50,709 nt of DNA from Streptomyces sp. Je 1-79 (lineage in GTDB: Bacteria; Actinomycetota; Actinomycetes; Streptomycetales; Streptomycetaceae): NCBI RefSeq assembly GCF_025195125.1, contig NZ_JAMGSL010000022.1, positions 1-50,709 on the forward strand, in the 5' to 3' direction. The notes under the pieces are model-generated. The model searched no databases. It saw nothing but the letters and a program-made list of their open reading frames with translations, and was not told the DNA's origin. A program made the translations under genes and the position numbers. The first letter of the stretch is position 1. The number at the start of each line of letters is the position of its first letter. This document shows positions 32,049 to 40,296 of the stretch, one piece after another.

Positions 32049-32921
32049 CTACAAGTGCGACGCCTCCACCTCCTCGGCCCGCGCCTTCGAGAGGCCCCGC
32101 TCGGCCCGTACCCAGGCACGTTTCAGGTGCAGATGGACGTCCGCCTCCCAGGTAAAGCCCATCCCGCCGTGCACCTGGAGGCAGTCCCGCGCGCAGTCGA
32201 CGGCCGCCTCGTCGGCGAGCAGCTTCGCACCGGCGATCTCGACGGGATCGCCGGTGACGGCGGCCGCGTAGACCGCCGCACGGGCGACCTCCGTACGCAC
32301 GAGCATCTGCGCGCACAGGTGCTTGACGGCCTGGAACCCTCCGACGGGCTGCCCGAACTGCTCCCGGGTACGCGCGTGGGAGACGGCCATCTCGGTGGTC
32401 CGCCCGGCACTCCCGACCTGCTCGGCGGCGGTGAGCAGGTCCGCCGTCACGGGCACGGCGGAACGGCTCCCCGGCAGCCGGTGCAAGGGCGTCAGCGGAT
32501 CCACCGACCGCACGGGCACGGCCCCGGCGACCTCCCCCAGGACCACGTCCGCCGCCTCCAGCCACTCGACGTGCGGCCCGCCGGCCGCGGTGACCACGAC
32601 CTCCCCCTCCGCGGCGCCCTCGACCGAGCCGGCCGCGAGATGGGTGGCGATCAACGGCCCCGGCAGCAGCGCCCGCCCCGCCTCCTCGAACGCCAGCACC
32701 GCCTCCGGCAGCCCCAGGCCGACACCGCCGTCCCCCTCCGGCACCCGCAGGGCGAAGAACCCGGCGGCCCCCAGCTCCCGCCACAGCGCGCGGTCGAGCG
32801 TTCCGCGCTCGACCGAGGCCCGCAGCGCGTCCCGGCCGAAGCGGCCGGCGAGCAGCTCCCGTACCCCCGCCTTCAGCGCCTTCTGGTCGTCCGTCAGCCG
32901 GAAGTCCACGTCCGCTCTCAC
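32049..32921 (-). CDS. Acyl-CoA dehydrogenase, short FadE-like subunit
   Basis: A 290-residue acyl-CoA dehydrogenase-fold protein, about 90 residues shorter than the classical enzyme because the middle beta domain is reduced. Motifs: DFRLTDDQKALKAGVRELL at the start, TREQFGQPVGGFQAVKHLCAQML, and VHGGMGFTWEADVHLHLKRA near the end. GTG 32921 overlaps the upstream stop by four bases (GTGA); GTG 32909 is an alternative. In actinobacteria such short members form alpha2beta2 heteromers with a full-length partner encoded next to them, often acting on steroid or side-chain CoA esters. Confidence 0.9.
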   Translation of the reverse strand: MRADVDFRLTDDQKALKAGVRELLAGRFGRDALRASVERGTLDRALWRELGAAGFFALRVPEGDGGVGLGLPEAVLAFEEAGRALLPGPLIATHLAAGSVEGAAEGEVVVTAAGGPHVEWLEAADVVLGEVAGAVPVRSVDPLTPLHRLPGSRSAVPVTADLLTAAEQVGSAGRTTEMAVSHARTREQFGQPVGGFQAVKHLCAQMLVRTEVARAAVYAAAVTGDPVEIAGAKLLADEAAVDCARDCLQVHGGMGFTWEADVHLHLKRAWVRAERGLSKARAEEVEASHL

Positions 32922-34051
32922 CGCCCCTTCGGCAGGCCGAGGATCCGCTCGGCGACGATGTTCCGCTGGATCTGACTCGTACCGGCAGCGATCGTGTACG
33001 AGAGCGAGGACAGCCGGTCGAGGTTCCACTCGCGCCCGAGGTCGAGCGCGTCCGGCCCGAGGACGTCCGCGGCGGCGTCGTACAGCTCCTGACGCGCGTG
33101 CGAGTACCGCAGTTTGAAGACCGAGCCGCCGATCCCCGGCACCCCGCCCGTCGCCTCCGCCTCGCTGACGTTCCACTGGGTCAGCCGCCACAGCGCCCGG
33201 AACTCGGCGCTCAGCCTCCCGAGCCGCCGCCGGATCACCGGTTCGTCCCAGGTGCCGTTCTTCCGGGCCGTGGCGGCGAGTTCACCGAGGACGCGGCGGC
33301 AGGCGACGACCTCGCCGACGAAGGCGGTGCCGCGCTCGAAGGACAGGGTCACCATCGTGACGCGCCAGCCGTCGTTCTCCTCGCCGACCCGGTTGGCGAC
33401 CGGCACCCGCACCTCGTCGAGGAACATCTCCGCGAACTCCGTCGACCCGGCGAGCGTCCGCAGCGGCCGGACGGTGATCCCGGGCGCGTCCATGGGCATG
33501 GCGAGCCAGCTGATCCCCCGGTGCCTGGGGCCCGAGGCGTCCGTCCGCACGAGCAGCTCGCACCAGTCGGCGACCTCCGCGTGCGAGGTCCAGATCTTGG
33601 AGCCGGAGACCACGTACGCGTCCCCGTCCCGCACGGCCCTCGTCCGCAGCCCGGCCAGGTCGGACCCGGCCTCGGGCTCGCTGAAGCCCTGGCACCACAC
33701 CTCGTCGCCGCGCAGCACCGGCTGAAGCCATCTCTCCCGCTGTGCGGCCGTCCCCTCGGCGGCGATCGTCGGCCCGGCGTGCAGCAGCCCGACGAAGTTC
33801 GCGCCGACGTACGGGGCCCCGGCGCGCTCGGTCTCCTCCAGAAAGATGAGCCGCCGGGTGGGCGAGGCGTCCCAGTGGACGTCGGCGTAGCCCGCGTCGA
33901 ACAGCCGGCGCTGCCAGCCGCAGTCGTAGGCCCGGCGCCCCGGCCAGTCCATCGGATCGGGCTTCGGCGGCAGCGTGGGCAGGACGGTCGCGAGCCAGGC
34001 CCTCAGCCGCGCCCGGAACTCCTCCTCCTCTTCGCCGTACGCGAGGTCCAT
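32918..34051 (-). CDS. Acyl-CoA dehydrogenase, full-length FadE-like subunit
   Basis: A 377-residue acyl-CoA dehydrogenase. Motifs: WCQGFSEPEAGSDLAGLRTRA (FAD/substrate loop), SGSKIWTSHAEVADWCELLVRTD, and the C-terminal FAD contact GTSQIQRNIVAERILGLPKGR. I cannot assign the catalytic Glu with confidence. The ATG shares one base with the upstream stop (TGATG) and its own stop overlaps the next start, so three genes are coupled. It probably pairs with the short subunit. Confidence 0.92.
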   Translation of the reverse strand: MDLAYGEEEEEFRARLRAWLATVLPTLPPKPDPMDWPGRRAYDCGWQRRLFDAGYADVHWDASPTRRLIFLEETERAGAPYVGANFVGLLHAGPTIAAEGTAAQRERWLQPVLRGDEVWCQGFSEPEAGSDLAGLRTRAVRDGDAYVVSGSKIWTSHAEVADWCELLVRTDASGPRHRGISWLAMPMDAPGITVRPLRTLAGSTEFAEMFLDEVRVPVANRVGEENDGWRVTMVTLSFERGTAFVGEVVACRRVLGELAATARKNGTWDEPVIRRRLGRLSAEFRALWRLTQWNVSEAEATGGVPGIGGSVFKLRYSHARQELYDAAADVLGPDALDLGREWNLDRLSSLSYTIAAGTSQIQRNIVAERILGLPKGR

Positions 34052-35241
34052 CAGACGATGCCGAGGTCCAGCATGCGGATGGCGTTGCCGCGCATGAGCT
34101 TGTAGACCGTCTCGTCGTCGAGGCCCTTGACGTGGTCGAGGGCGACTTCCTTGGTGTGCGGGAAGGTGGAGTCGACGTGCGGGTAGTCGGTCTCGAAGGT
34201 GGCGTTGTCCCGGCCGACGACGTCGAGCGAGGCGATGCCGTGCTTGTCGCGGAAGAAGCAGCAGAAGATCTGCCGGTAGTAGTACGTCGAGGGGGGCTCG
34301 GGGATCAGGTCGCGGACGCCGCCCCAGGCGCGGTGCTCCTCCCAGACGTCGTCGGCGCGTTCGAGGGCGTACGGGATCCAGCCCATCTGGCCCTCGCTGT
34401 AGGCGAGCTTGAGCCGGGGGAACTTCACCAGCACCCCGCTGAACAGGAAGTCCATCATCGAGGCCATGGCGTTGTTGAAGCTGAGGGAGGCCTGGACGGC
34501 GGGCGGGGCGTCGGGGGAGGCGGCGGGCATCTGGCTGCTGGAGCCGATGTGCATGTTGACGACCGTCCCCGTCTCCTGGCAGACGGTGAAGAACGGGTCC
34601 CAGTGGCCGGAGTGGATGGACGGGAGCCCCAGGTAGGTGGGGATCTCGGAGAAGGTGACGGCCTTGACGCCTCTCGCCGCGTTCCGGCGGATCTCGGCGA
34701 CGGCCAGGTCGATGTCCCAGAGCGGGATGATGCAGAGCGGGATGAGCCGGCCGCCGCTGTCGCCGCACCACTCCTCGACCATCCAGTCGTTGTAGGCGCG
34801 GACGCAGGCGAGGGCGACCTCCTTGTCCTTGGCCTCGGCGAAGGTCTGGCCGCAGAAGCGCGGGAAGGTGGGGAAGCAGAGGCTGGCCTCGACGTGGTTG
34901 AGGTCCATGTCCTTGAGCCGCTCGACGGGGTCCCAGCAGCCGCGGCGCATCTCCTCGCGGGTGATGCCCTCCAGGGTCATCTCGTCGCGGTCGAAGCCGA
35001 CGGCGGCGATGTTGCGCTTGTACGGGAATTTGAGGTCCTCGTAGATCCACCAGTCGGTCGGCGGTCCGTCCGGGTCCATCGTGATCTGGTACTTGCCGCC
35101 GACGTAGGCGAGCTCCCCGATCCCGGCGGTCAGCGGCTGCGGCCCGCGGTCGCGGTACCTGGCCGGGAGCCAGGCGCTGAAGAGGTGGGCCGGTTCGATC
35201 ACATGGTCGTCGACGCTGATGATGCGAGGCAGTTCCGTCAT
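34051..35241 (-). CDS. TIM-barrel amidohydrolase (amidohydrolase 2 family)
   Basis: A 396-residue metal-dependent hydrolase. The N-terminal metal motif is ISVDDHVIEP, as in the aminocarboxymuconate decarboxylase-like group, with later NMHIGSS and ETDYPHVDSTFPHT contributing His and Asp ligands. Members decarboxylate or hydrate acids and enoyl or cyclic ketone CoA esters; homologues accompany acyl-CoA dehydrogenases in mycobacterial lipid catabolism. ATG 35241 lies 14 bases from operator site 5. First gene of the three-gene operon. Confidence 0.9.
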   Translation of the reverse strand: MTELPRIISVDDHVIEPAHLFSAWLPARYRDRGPQPLTAGIGELAYVGGKYQITMDPDGPPTDWWIYEDLKFPYKRNIAAVGFDRDEMTLEGITREEMRRGCWDPVERLKDMDLNHVEASLCFPTFPRFCGQTFAEAKDKEVALACVRAYNDWMVEEWCGDSGGRLIPLCIIPLWDIDLAVAEIRRNAARGVKAVTFSEIPTYLGLPSIHSGHWDPFFTVCQETGTVVNMHIGSSSQMPAASPDAPPAVQASLSFNNAMASMMDFLFSGVLVKFPRLKLAYSEGQMGWIPYALERADDVWEEHRAWGGVRDLIPEPPSTYYYRQIFCCFFRDKHGIASLDVVGRDNATFETDYPHVDSTFPHTKEVALDHVKGLDDETVYKLMRGNAIRMLDLGIV

Positions 35242-35255
35242 GAGACCCTCCGTTT

Positions 35256-35270
35256 CTGATGGATCGTCAG
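35256..35270. promoter_or_regulatory. TetR-type operator, site 5
   Basis: CTGATGGATCGTCAG, one arm mismatch from CTGACG-n3-CGTCAG. It lies 14 bases upstream of the amidohydrolase ATG. Confidence 0.7.
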
Positions 35271-35367
35271 ATCCTGCTTCAAGCTAACGGGTTTCCCCGG
35301 CCATCGGTAGTGCTTCCTTGTCCGAGTGCCGACGGTGGACCCATCGAATACGCCCTCCGTGGCTCCG

Positions 35368-35412
35368 CTCCTCACGGCTGACCTTCTGGTCGCCGTGAGC
35401 GTCGGCGATCCC
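35368..35412 (-). pseudogene. EF-hand gene fragment in an intergenic region
   Basis: A stretch of about 45 bp matches the EF-hand gene at 37429-37473. The first 29 bases are identical, then three changes, then an identical GTCGGCGATCCCC. On the minus strand it reads IADAHGDQKVSREE, part of the second calcium loop. Flanking sequence does not match. The 361-bp gap 35271-35631 otherwise shows no gene; it is GC-rich and ends in operator site 6. Confidence 0.6.
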
Positions 35413-35631
35413 CGGCCGGGAACTCGGCTGGGGGCCGGAGCAGCCCCCACCACCGGCCGGCACCGGCCCAGAGGTGCGGGGCGCAGGCTTCCGCCTGCAC
35501 GCTCAGGCCACTCGCCCTCGGCGGGACCCCCTGCCGGGCCCGAGTGCGCAGGGGAGCACAGGGCTGACGAGCGACGCCGGCCGCGCGCCTCTGGACCGAC
35601 AAGCAGCGGGCCTCTACGCTCTCCAGGCAAT

Positions 35632-35646
35632 CTGACTGACCGTCAG
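35632..35646. promoter_or_regulatory. TetR-type operator, site 6
   Basis: CTGACTGACCGTCAG, one arm mismatch from the shared element. It lies 23 bases upstream of the CoA ligase GTG. Confidence 0.7.
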
Positions 35647-35669
35647 TTGGGGACGGAGAGGGGATCGTC

Positions 35670-37193
35670 GTGACCGACACCGCACACACCCTTGGCACCT
35701 CCCGCACCCTCTGGGAGCTGGTCGAGCGCCGCGCCGCCCTCACCCCCGACCGGCCCGTCCTCCTCCAGGGCGACCGCTCGCTCACCTTCGGTGAGCTGCG
35801 GGAACGTGCCGAGCGGTGCGCCGCCGGGCTGTACGGGAAGGGGGTCCGGCCCGGGACGGTCGTGGCCTGGCAGCTGCCCACCCGGATCGAGACCGCGGTC
35901 CTCTCCTTCGCGCTCGCCCGCGTCGGCGCCGTGCAGTCCCCGGTCATCCCCTTCTACCGGGACCGCGAGGTCGGCTTCGCGCTGCGCGAGTCGAAGGCCG
36001 AGTTCTTCGCCGTGCCGGGCGTGTGGCGCGGCTTCGACCACACGGAGATGGCCCGCCGGCTCGGCGCGCGGGGGGTCTTCGAGGCGTACGGCACGCTGCC
36101 CGACGGCGACCCGGCGGTCCTGCCTCCCCCGCCCTCCTCGGGCGAGGACGTCCGGTGGATCTACTGGACCTCCGGCACGACCTCGGATCCCAAGGGCGTC
36201 CTGCACACCGACCGCTCGCTCATCGCGGGCGGCTCCTGCCTCGCCCACGCGCTGCACCTGACCGAGGAGGACATCGGCTCGATGGCGTTCCCGTACGCGC
36301 ACATCGCCGGGCCCGACTACACGGTGATGCTCCTGCTCTACGGCTTCCCGGCGGTGATGTTCGAGCAGTTCGCGCTGCCCGACGCGCTGGCGGAGTACCG
36401 CAGGCACGGCGTGACCGTGGCGGGCGGCTCCACCGCCTTCTACTCGATGTTCCTCGCCGAGCAGCGCAGGCTGCCGCCCGGCGAGAAGCTGATACCGAGC
36501 CTGCGGCTGCTCGCGGGCGGCGGTGCGCCCAAGCCGCCGGAGATCTACCACGCCGTCGTACGGGAGATGGGCTGTCAGCTCACCCACGGCTACGGCATGA
36601 CCGAGGTCCCGATGATCACGATGGGCTCGCCGGACGACACCGTCGAGAACCTCGCGACCACGGAGGGCCGCCCGCCGGCGGGCATGGAGATACGGATCGC
36701 CGAGGGCGGAGAGGTCCGGCTGCGCGGGGAGGCCGTGTGCCGGGGCTATCTGGACCCGGCCCAGAGCGCCGCCGCCTTCGACGAGGACGGCTTCCTGATC
36801 ACCGGCGACGTGGGGCACGTGACCCCGAGCGGGCATCTCGTCCTCACCGGGCGGATCAAGGACATCATCATCCGCAAGGGCGAGAACATCTCGGCCAAGG
36901 AGATCGAGGACCTCCTCCACCAGCACCCGGGGGTCGGCGACGCGGCCGTCGTCGGGCTCCCGGACCCCGACCGCGGCGAGCGGGTCTGCGCGGTCGTCGA
37001 GCAGCCGCCGGGCGCCGCGCCCCTGACCCTCGCGGCGGTCACCGGCTTCCTGCGCGGCCAGGGCCTCTCCGTCCACAAGCTGCCGGAGCAGCTGGAGGTG
37101 GTCGAGGCCCTGCCGCGCAACGAGACCCTGCGGAAGGTGCTGAAGTACAAGCTCCGCGAGCGGTACGGATCCGGCGCGGCTACGCCGTCATGA
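35670..37193 (+). CDS. AMP-forming acyl-CoA ligase
   Basis: A 507-residue ANL-superfamily enzyme. GTG 35670 follows GGAGAGGGG. Motifs: P-loop WTSGTTSDPKG (residues 166-176), GYGMTEV, the hinge GRIKDIIIRKGENISAKEIE, and catalytic Lys489 in LPRNETLRKVLK. It is closest in pattern to cyclohexanecarboxylate- or fatty-acid-CoA ligases. It activates a carboxylate with ATP to feed the acyl-CoA dehydrogenases. It diverges from the amidohydrolase operon, each with its own operator. The 3' end overlaps the EF-hand gene by 14 bases, tail to tail. Confidence 0.92.
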   Translation: MTDTAHTLGTSRTLWELVERRAALTPDRPVLLQGDRSLTFGELRERAERCAAGLYGKGVRPGTVVAWQLPTRIETAVLSFALARVGAVQSPVIPFYRDREVGFALRESKAEFFAVPGVWRGFDHTEMARRLGARGVFEAYGTLPDGDPAVLPPPPSSGEDVRWIYWTSGTTSDPKGVLHTDRSLIAGGSCLAHALHLTEEDIGSMAFPYAHIAGPDYTVMLLLYGFPAVMFEQFALPDALAEYRRHGVTVAGGSTAFYSMFLAEQRRLPPGEKLIPSLRLLAGGGAPKPPEIYHAVVREMGCQLTHGYGMTEVPMITMGSPDDTVENLATTEGRPPAGMEIRIAEGGEVRLRGEAVCRGYLDPAQSAAAFDEDGFLITGDVGHVTPSGHLVLTGRIKDIIIRKGENISAKEIEDLLHQHPGVGDAAVVGLPDPDRGERVCAVVEQPPGAAPLTLAAVTGFLRGQGLSVHKLPEQLEVVEALPRNETLRKVLKYKLRERYGSGAATPS

Positions 37194-37692
37194 AGTAGCG
37201 GGCGAACGCCGTGACCGCCTCCCCCTCGTCGACCGAGCCGGAGGCGGCGGTCGGCAGGGTGCGGGCGCTCATCGCGGCCCCGACGGGCGTGATGCCGAGG
37301 GCCAGCAGGGCGCGCTCCACGTCGGCGGGGGTCGTGGCGATGGCGAGGACGGCGTGCACGAACGGGCGGGCGATCTCGGCGAAGCGTTCGGGATGGTCGT
37401 GCAGGCGCTTCACCGCGCCGCCGAGGAACTCCTCACGGCTGACCTTCTGGTCGCCGTCGACGTCGGCGATCCCCGCCATGCCCTGCCAGAAGGCCTCGGC
37501 GCCGTCGCACAGCGCCTGCCCCCGGTCGGAGCGGAACGAGACGTCGAACTCGTTCAGAAGTCGTTTCGCCGCCGTGCTGAAGTCCTCGCGCGAGATGGTC
37601 CCGTCGCCGTCCTGGTCGAACGCGGCGAAGCGGCGGGCGATCCGGCGCTGGTAGACCTCTGCGGGTTCCTGCTCGGGTTCCATGGGCTCCAT
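37180..37692 (-). CDS. EF-hand calcium-binding protein (calerythrin-like)
   Basis: A 170-residue cytoplasmic protein. Two canonical loops are visible: DQDGDGTISRED (residues 26-37) and DVDGDQKVSREE (77-88). A degenerate third site lies near residues 150-165 (GSVDEGEAVTAFARYF). Size and layout match actinobacterial calerythrin/CabD-type proteins, which buffer calcium or relay calcium signals. ATG 37692 is used; ATG 37683 is also possible. A fragment of this gene recurs at 35368-35412. Confidence 0.92.
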   Translation of the reverse strand: MEPMEPEQEPAEVYQRRIARRFAAFDQDGDGTISREDFSTAAKRLLNEFDVSFRSDRGQALCDGAEAFWQGMAGIADVDGDQKVSREEFLGGAVKRLHDHPERFAEIARPFVHAVLAIATTPADVERALLALGITPVGAAMSARTLPTAASGSVDEGEAVTAFARYFMTA

Positions 37693-37779
37693 TCCGGGAG
37701 GGTACGACGAGACGGGCCGCCGTGCCGAGAGGGACGGCGTCCACCTGTCGAGACGCGCCGAGGGGGCCGGAGACGACCC

Positions 37780-38187
37780 CTAGGCCGAGAGCGGCTGGGC
37801 CTCGTCGTCCACGGCGGCTTCCGCGTCCCCGTAGACGTCGAAGAGGCGGCGTACGCCCAGCGCGGCGAGGACCCGGTTGACGTGCGAGGCGTCCTCCGAG
37901 CCCCGCTCGGGCAGGACGACGCGCAGCCGGCCCTGGCAGGAACGCATCAGCCGGCGCGAGGCGATCAGCACGCCCACACCGCTGGAGTCGCAGAAGAGCA
38001 CGCCCGAGAGGTCGAGGACGACATCGTGCCGGCCACCCGCGACGGCGTCGTGGACACGTCTCCTGACCAGGGGCGAGGACATCAGGTCCAGCTCCCCGCT
38101 GATCCGCAGCACGGTCCAGGGGTCCTGCTCGTCCTTTTCGACGTGGAGGTTCACGCGATCGTGCCCTTCGAGCGGAAGCAGATTCAT
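37780..38187 (-). CDS. STAS-domain anti-sigma factor antagonist
   Basis: A 135-residue protein with one STAS domain: TVLRISGELDLMSSPLVRRRV, then VVLDLSGVLFCDSSGVGVLI, where Ser68/Ser69 is the phosphorylation site. The last 20 residues form an acidic tail. In its active form it frees a sigma factor by binding an anti-sigma kinase. The divergent ECF sigma and anti-sigma genes next door are obvious context, though the anti-sigma is of the zinc type rather than the kinase type. Confidence 0.92.
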   Translation of the reverse strand: MNLLPLEGHDRVNLHVEKDEQDPWTVLRISGELDLMSSPLVRRRVHDAVAGGRHDVVLDLSGVLFCDSSGVGVLIASRRLMRSCQGRLRVVLPERGSEDASHVNRVLAALGVRRLFDVYGDAEAAVDDEAQPLSA

Positions 38188-38406
38188 GCGGCAGCGCTTT
38201 CAAGCGGAGGCATTCGTTCCCGTCCCCTCCCGCTGCCCCGCCACCGCTCGTCGAAACCCTTCGCTTCATGGATGACGCTTTCCTTACCATCGGACCCCGC
38301 CGCGGAGGCGTACTTGTCACAAAGGGGCGTGCGCTCTCGGGCGGCGCACTACTTTGGACGGAGAACTCGGGTCGGGAGGGCCGCCGAACAGCTCCGGAGG
38401 CAACGC

Positions 38407-38988
38407 ATGGCGAAGGACACACCACCGCGCTGGGACCGCAGGATGCAGCAGCGGCTCGCGCGCGGTGAGGCCGCCGCGCTCGGAGAGCTCTACGACCGGT
38501 TCGCCTCCCTGGTGCACAGCCTCGCCCACCGCGTCCTGGACGACGACAGCGCCGCCGACCAGGTCACCCGCGAGGTCTTCGGCTACATCTGGGAGAACCC
38601 CGACGCCTACGACCCCAAGCAGGGCAGCATGCGCTCGTGGGTCGCCAGGCTGACCCAGCGGCAGGCCGTGCACCGGCTGCGGCAGACGGAGGCGACGGCG
38701 TACGCGGAGACCGGCGAGGGCTCGGCGGAGGAGCTGGAGCAGAAGGTGCGCAGGGCCTCGGTCGCGGCCCGCGCCGACTACATCGTGACGTCGATGCCGG
38801 CGCCGCTGCGGGCCGCGCTGGAACTGGCCTACTTCCAGCGGCGCGACTACCGCCAGACGGCGGCGGATCTCGGTGTGACCGAGGACGAGGCGCGGCGTCG
38901 GCTGCGGCTCGGGCTGCAGCTGCTCTCGACGGCGAACACCCGCCCGCTGGAGGGCTCCTCGCCGCCCGGTTACGGACGCTCGCTGTGA
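38407..38988 (+). CDS. ECF-type RNA polymerase sigma factor
   Basis: A 193-residue sigma-70 family protein. Region 2 is ALGELYDRFASLVHSLAHRVLDD...DQVTREVFGYIWENPDAYDPKQGSMRSWVARLTQRQAVHRLRQ. Region 4 is MPAPLRAALELAYFQRRDYRQTAADLGVTEDEARRRLRLGL. No region 3. ATG 38407 follows CGGAGG. Its stop overlaps the anti-sigma start (GTGA), the usual sigma/anti-sigma arrangement. It diverges from the STAS gene over a 219-bp promoter region. Confidence 0.92.
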   Translation: MAKDTPPRWDRRMQQRLARGEAAALGELYDRFASLVHSLAHRVLDDDSAADQVTREVFGYIWENPDAYDPKQGSMRSWVARLTQRQAVHRLRQTEATAYAETGEGSAEELEQKVRRASVAARADYIVTSMPAPLRAALELAYFQRRDYRQTAADLGVTEDEARRRLRLGLQLLSTANTRPLEGSSPPGYGRSL

Positions 38989-40265
38989 ACGGGCCGGACG
39001 ACGAGCCCGACGGCGTGGCGCGCGCCCCGCGCATACCGGGGCCGCGGCCCGCCGCGGACGACCACGCGGACCTGACGGGTAGCGCCGCCGTGGCCACGCC
39101 CGAGCGGATCGAGGAGCCCGCGGCCCTGCCGCCGCTCGCTCCCCTGCCTCCGCCTCCTCCCCCGCCCCCGCCGCACGGCGTGCTCAAGTCCCTCCTCGGG
39201 GCGTGGGCGCTGTCGGCGTGTTCGCCGGAGGAGACCCAGGCGGTCGAGGACCATCTGACCGTGTGCGCCCCGTGCGCGGACGAGGCGCTGCGGCTGCGGG
39301 ACGCGGTCGGGCTGCTGCACTCCGAGCGGGATCTGGACCTCGATCCGCTGCTGCGCTCCCGGGTCCTGGAGAACTGTCTGGGCCGCCGCCCGGCCCGTAT
39401 CCCCGTGCCCTCCTGGGCGACTCCGTACGACGCGAAGACGGCCCGGCTCGACGCGCTGCTGCGGGACATCGGCGAATCGGAGTGGCACGCGCCGGTCCGG
39501 CTGAAATGGTTCGAGGGCGAGCGGCCGGTGAACCGCAGGACGACCGTGGCCGGGGTGATAGGCCATCTGCTGACGGTGGACGGTCTGGTGGCCACCGCAC
39601 TCGGCCTGGACGACCCGTTGGGCCCGAAGGCCACGGAGGTGGCGCCGTCGGAGCGCACGGAGGCGTACTGGCAGGGCTCGTACCACCCGCCGACGCGGGG
39701 CGTGCGCGAGCCGTGGCGGGAGCAGAGTCACACGCTGATCCGCACGGTGTCGTTCGCGGGGCGGGGCGTCGCGGACCTGACGGTGACGTACGGCGACTTC
39801 GCGCTGCCGATGCGGGACTCGCTGCTTGAGCGGGCCTTCGAGTGCTGGGTGCACGCGGACGACATCGCGAACGCGGTGGCGTACCCGTACGACCCGCCGA
39901 GCGGCGCGCATCTGCACGGCATGATCGACCTGGCGGCGCGGCTGCTGCCGGCGGCGCTGGCCGGCCGGCGCCGCGCGGGGCTGGCCTCTCCGCCGCGCCA
40001 TCTGGTCGAGGCGGGCGCCCCGGGCCGCTCGCTCCACCTGGAGGTGGAGGGCTCGGGCGGCGGCCACTGGTACATCGCCCTGGACTCCCCGGCGGCCGTC
40101 GGCTCCCCGGACCACGCGGTGGCCCAGGTGGCGATGGACGGGGTCGAGTTCTGCCAGCTCGTGGCGGGTCATGTCCCGCCGGAGGAGGCCGCGGCGGGCC
40201 AGGACGGCGACCGTGAGGCGATCCGCGACGTCCTGTTCGCGGCGGCGTCCCTGAGCCGGCTGTAG
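38985..40265 (+). CDS. Zinc-finger anti-sigma factor fused to an MDMPI/DinB-like domain
   Basis: A 426-residue protein. An N-terminal Pro-rich linker with nine consecutive prolines precedes a zinc anti-sigma motif, HLTVCAPC (HxxxCxxC), in a helix of the zf-HC2 type. The remaining 270 residues resemble the mycothiol-dependent maleylpyruvate isomerase/DinB fold (TTVAGVIGHLLTVDGLVATALG ... FECWVHADDIANAV). It has no transmembrane helix, so it is a cytoplasmic anti-sigma, perhaps sensing thiol redox or a small ligand through the second domain. GTG 38985 overlaps the sigma stop. Confidence 0.88.
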   Translation: MNGPDDEPDGVARAPRIPGPRPAADDHADLTGSAAVATPERIEEPAALPPLAPLPPPPPPPPPHGVLKSLLGAWALSACSPEETQAVEDHLTVCAPCADEALRLRDAVGLLHSERDLDLDPLLRSRVLENCLGRRPARIPVPSWATPYDAKTARLDALLRDIGESEWHAPVRLKWFEGERPVNRRTTVAGVIGHLLTVDGLVATALGLDDPLGPKATEVAPSERTEAYWQGSYHPPTRGVREPWREQSHTLIRTVSFAGRGVADLTVTYGDFALPMRDSLLERAFECWVHADDIANAVAYPYDPPSGAHLHGMIDLAARLLPAALAGRRRAGLASPPRHLVEAGAPGRSLHLEVEGSGGGHWYIALDSPAAVGSPDHAVAQVAMDGVEFCQLVAGHVPPEEAAAGQDGDREAIRDVLFAAASLSRL

Positions 40266-40296
40266 CGGCCCGGGGACGGCGCCCCCACCCGTAGGC

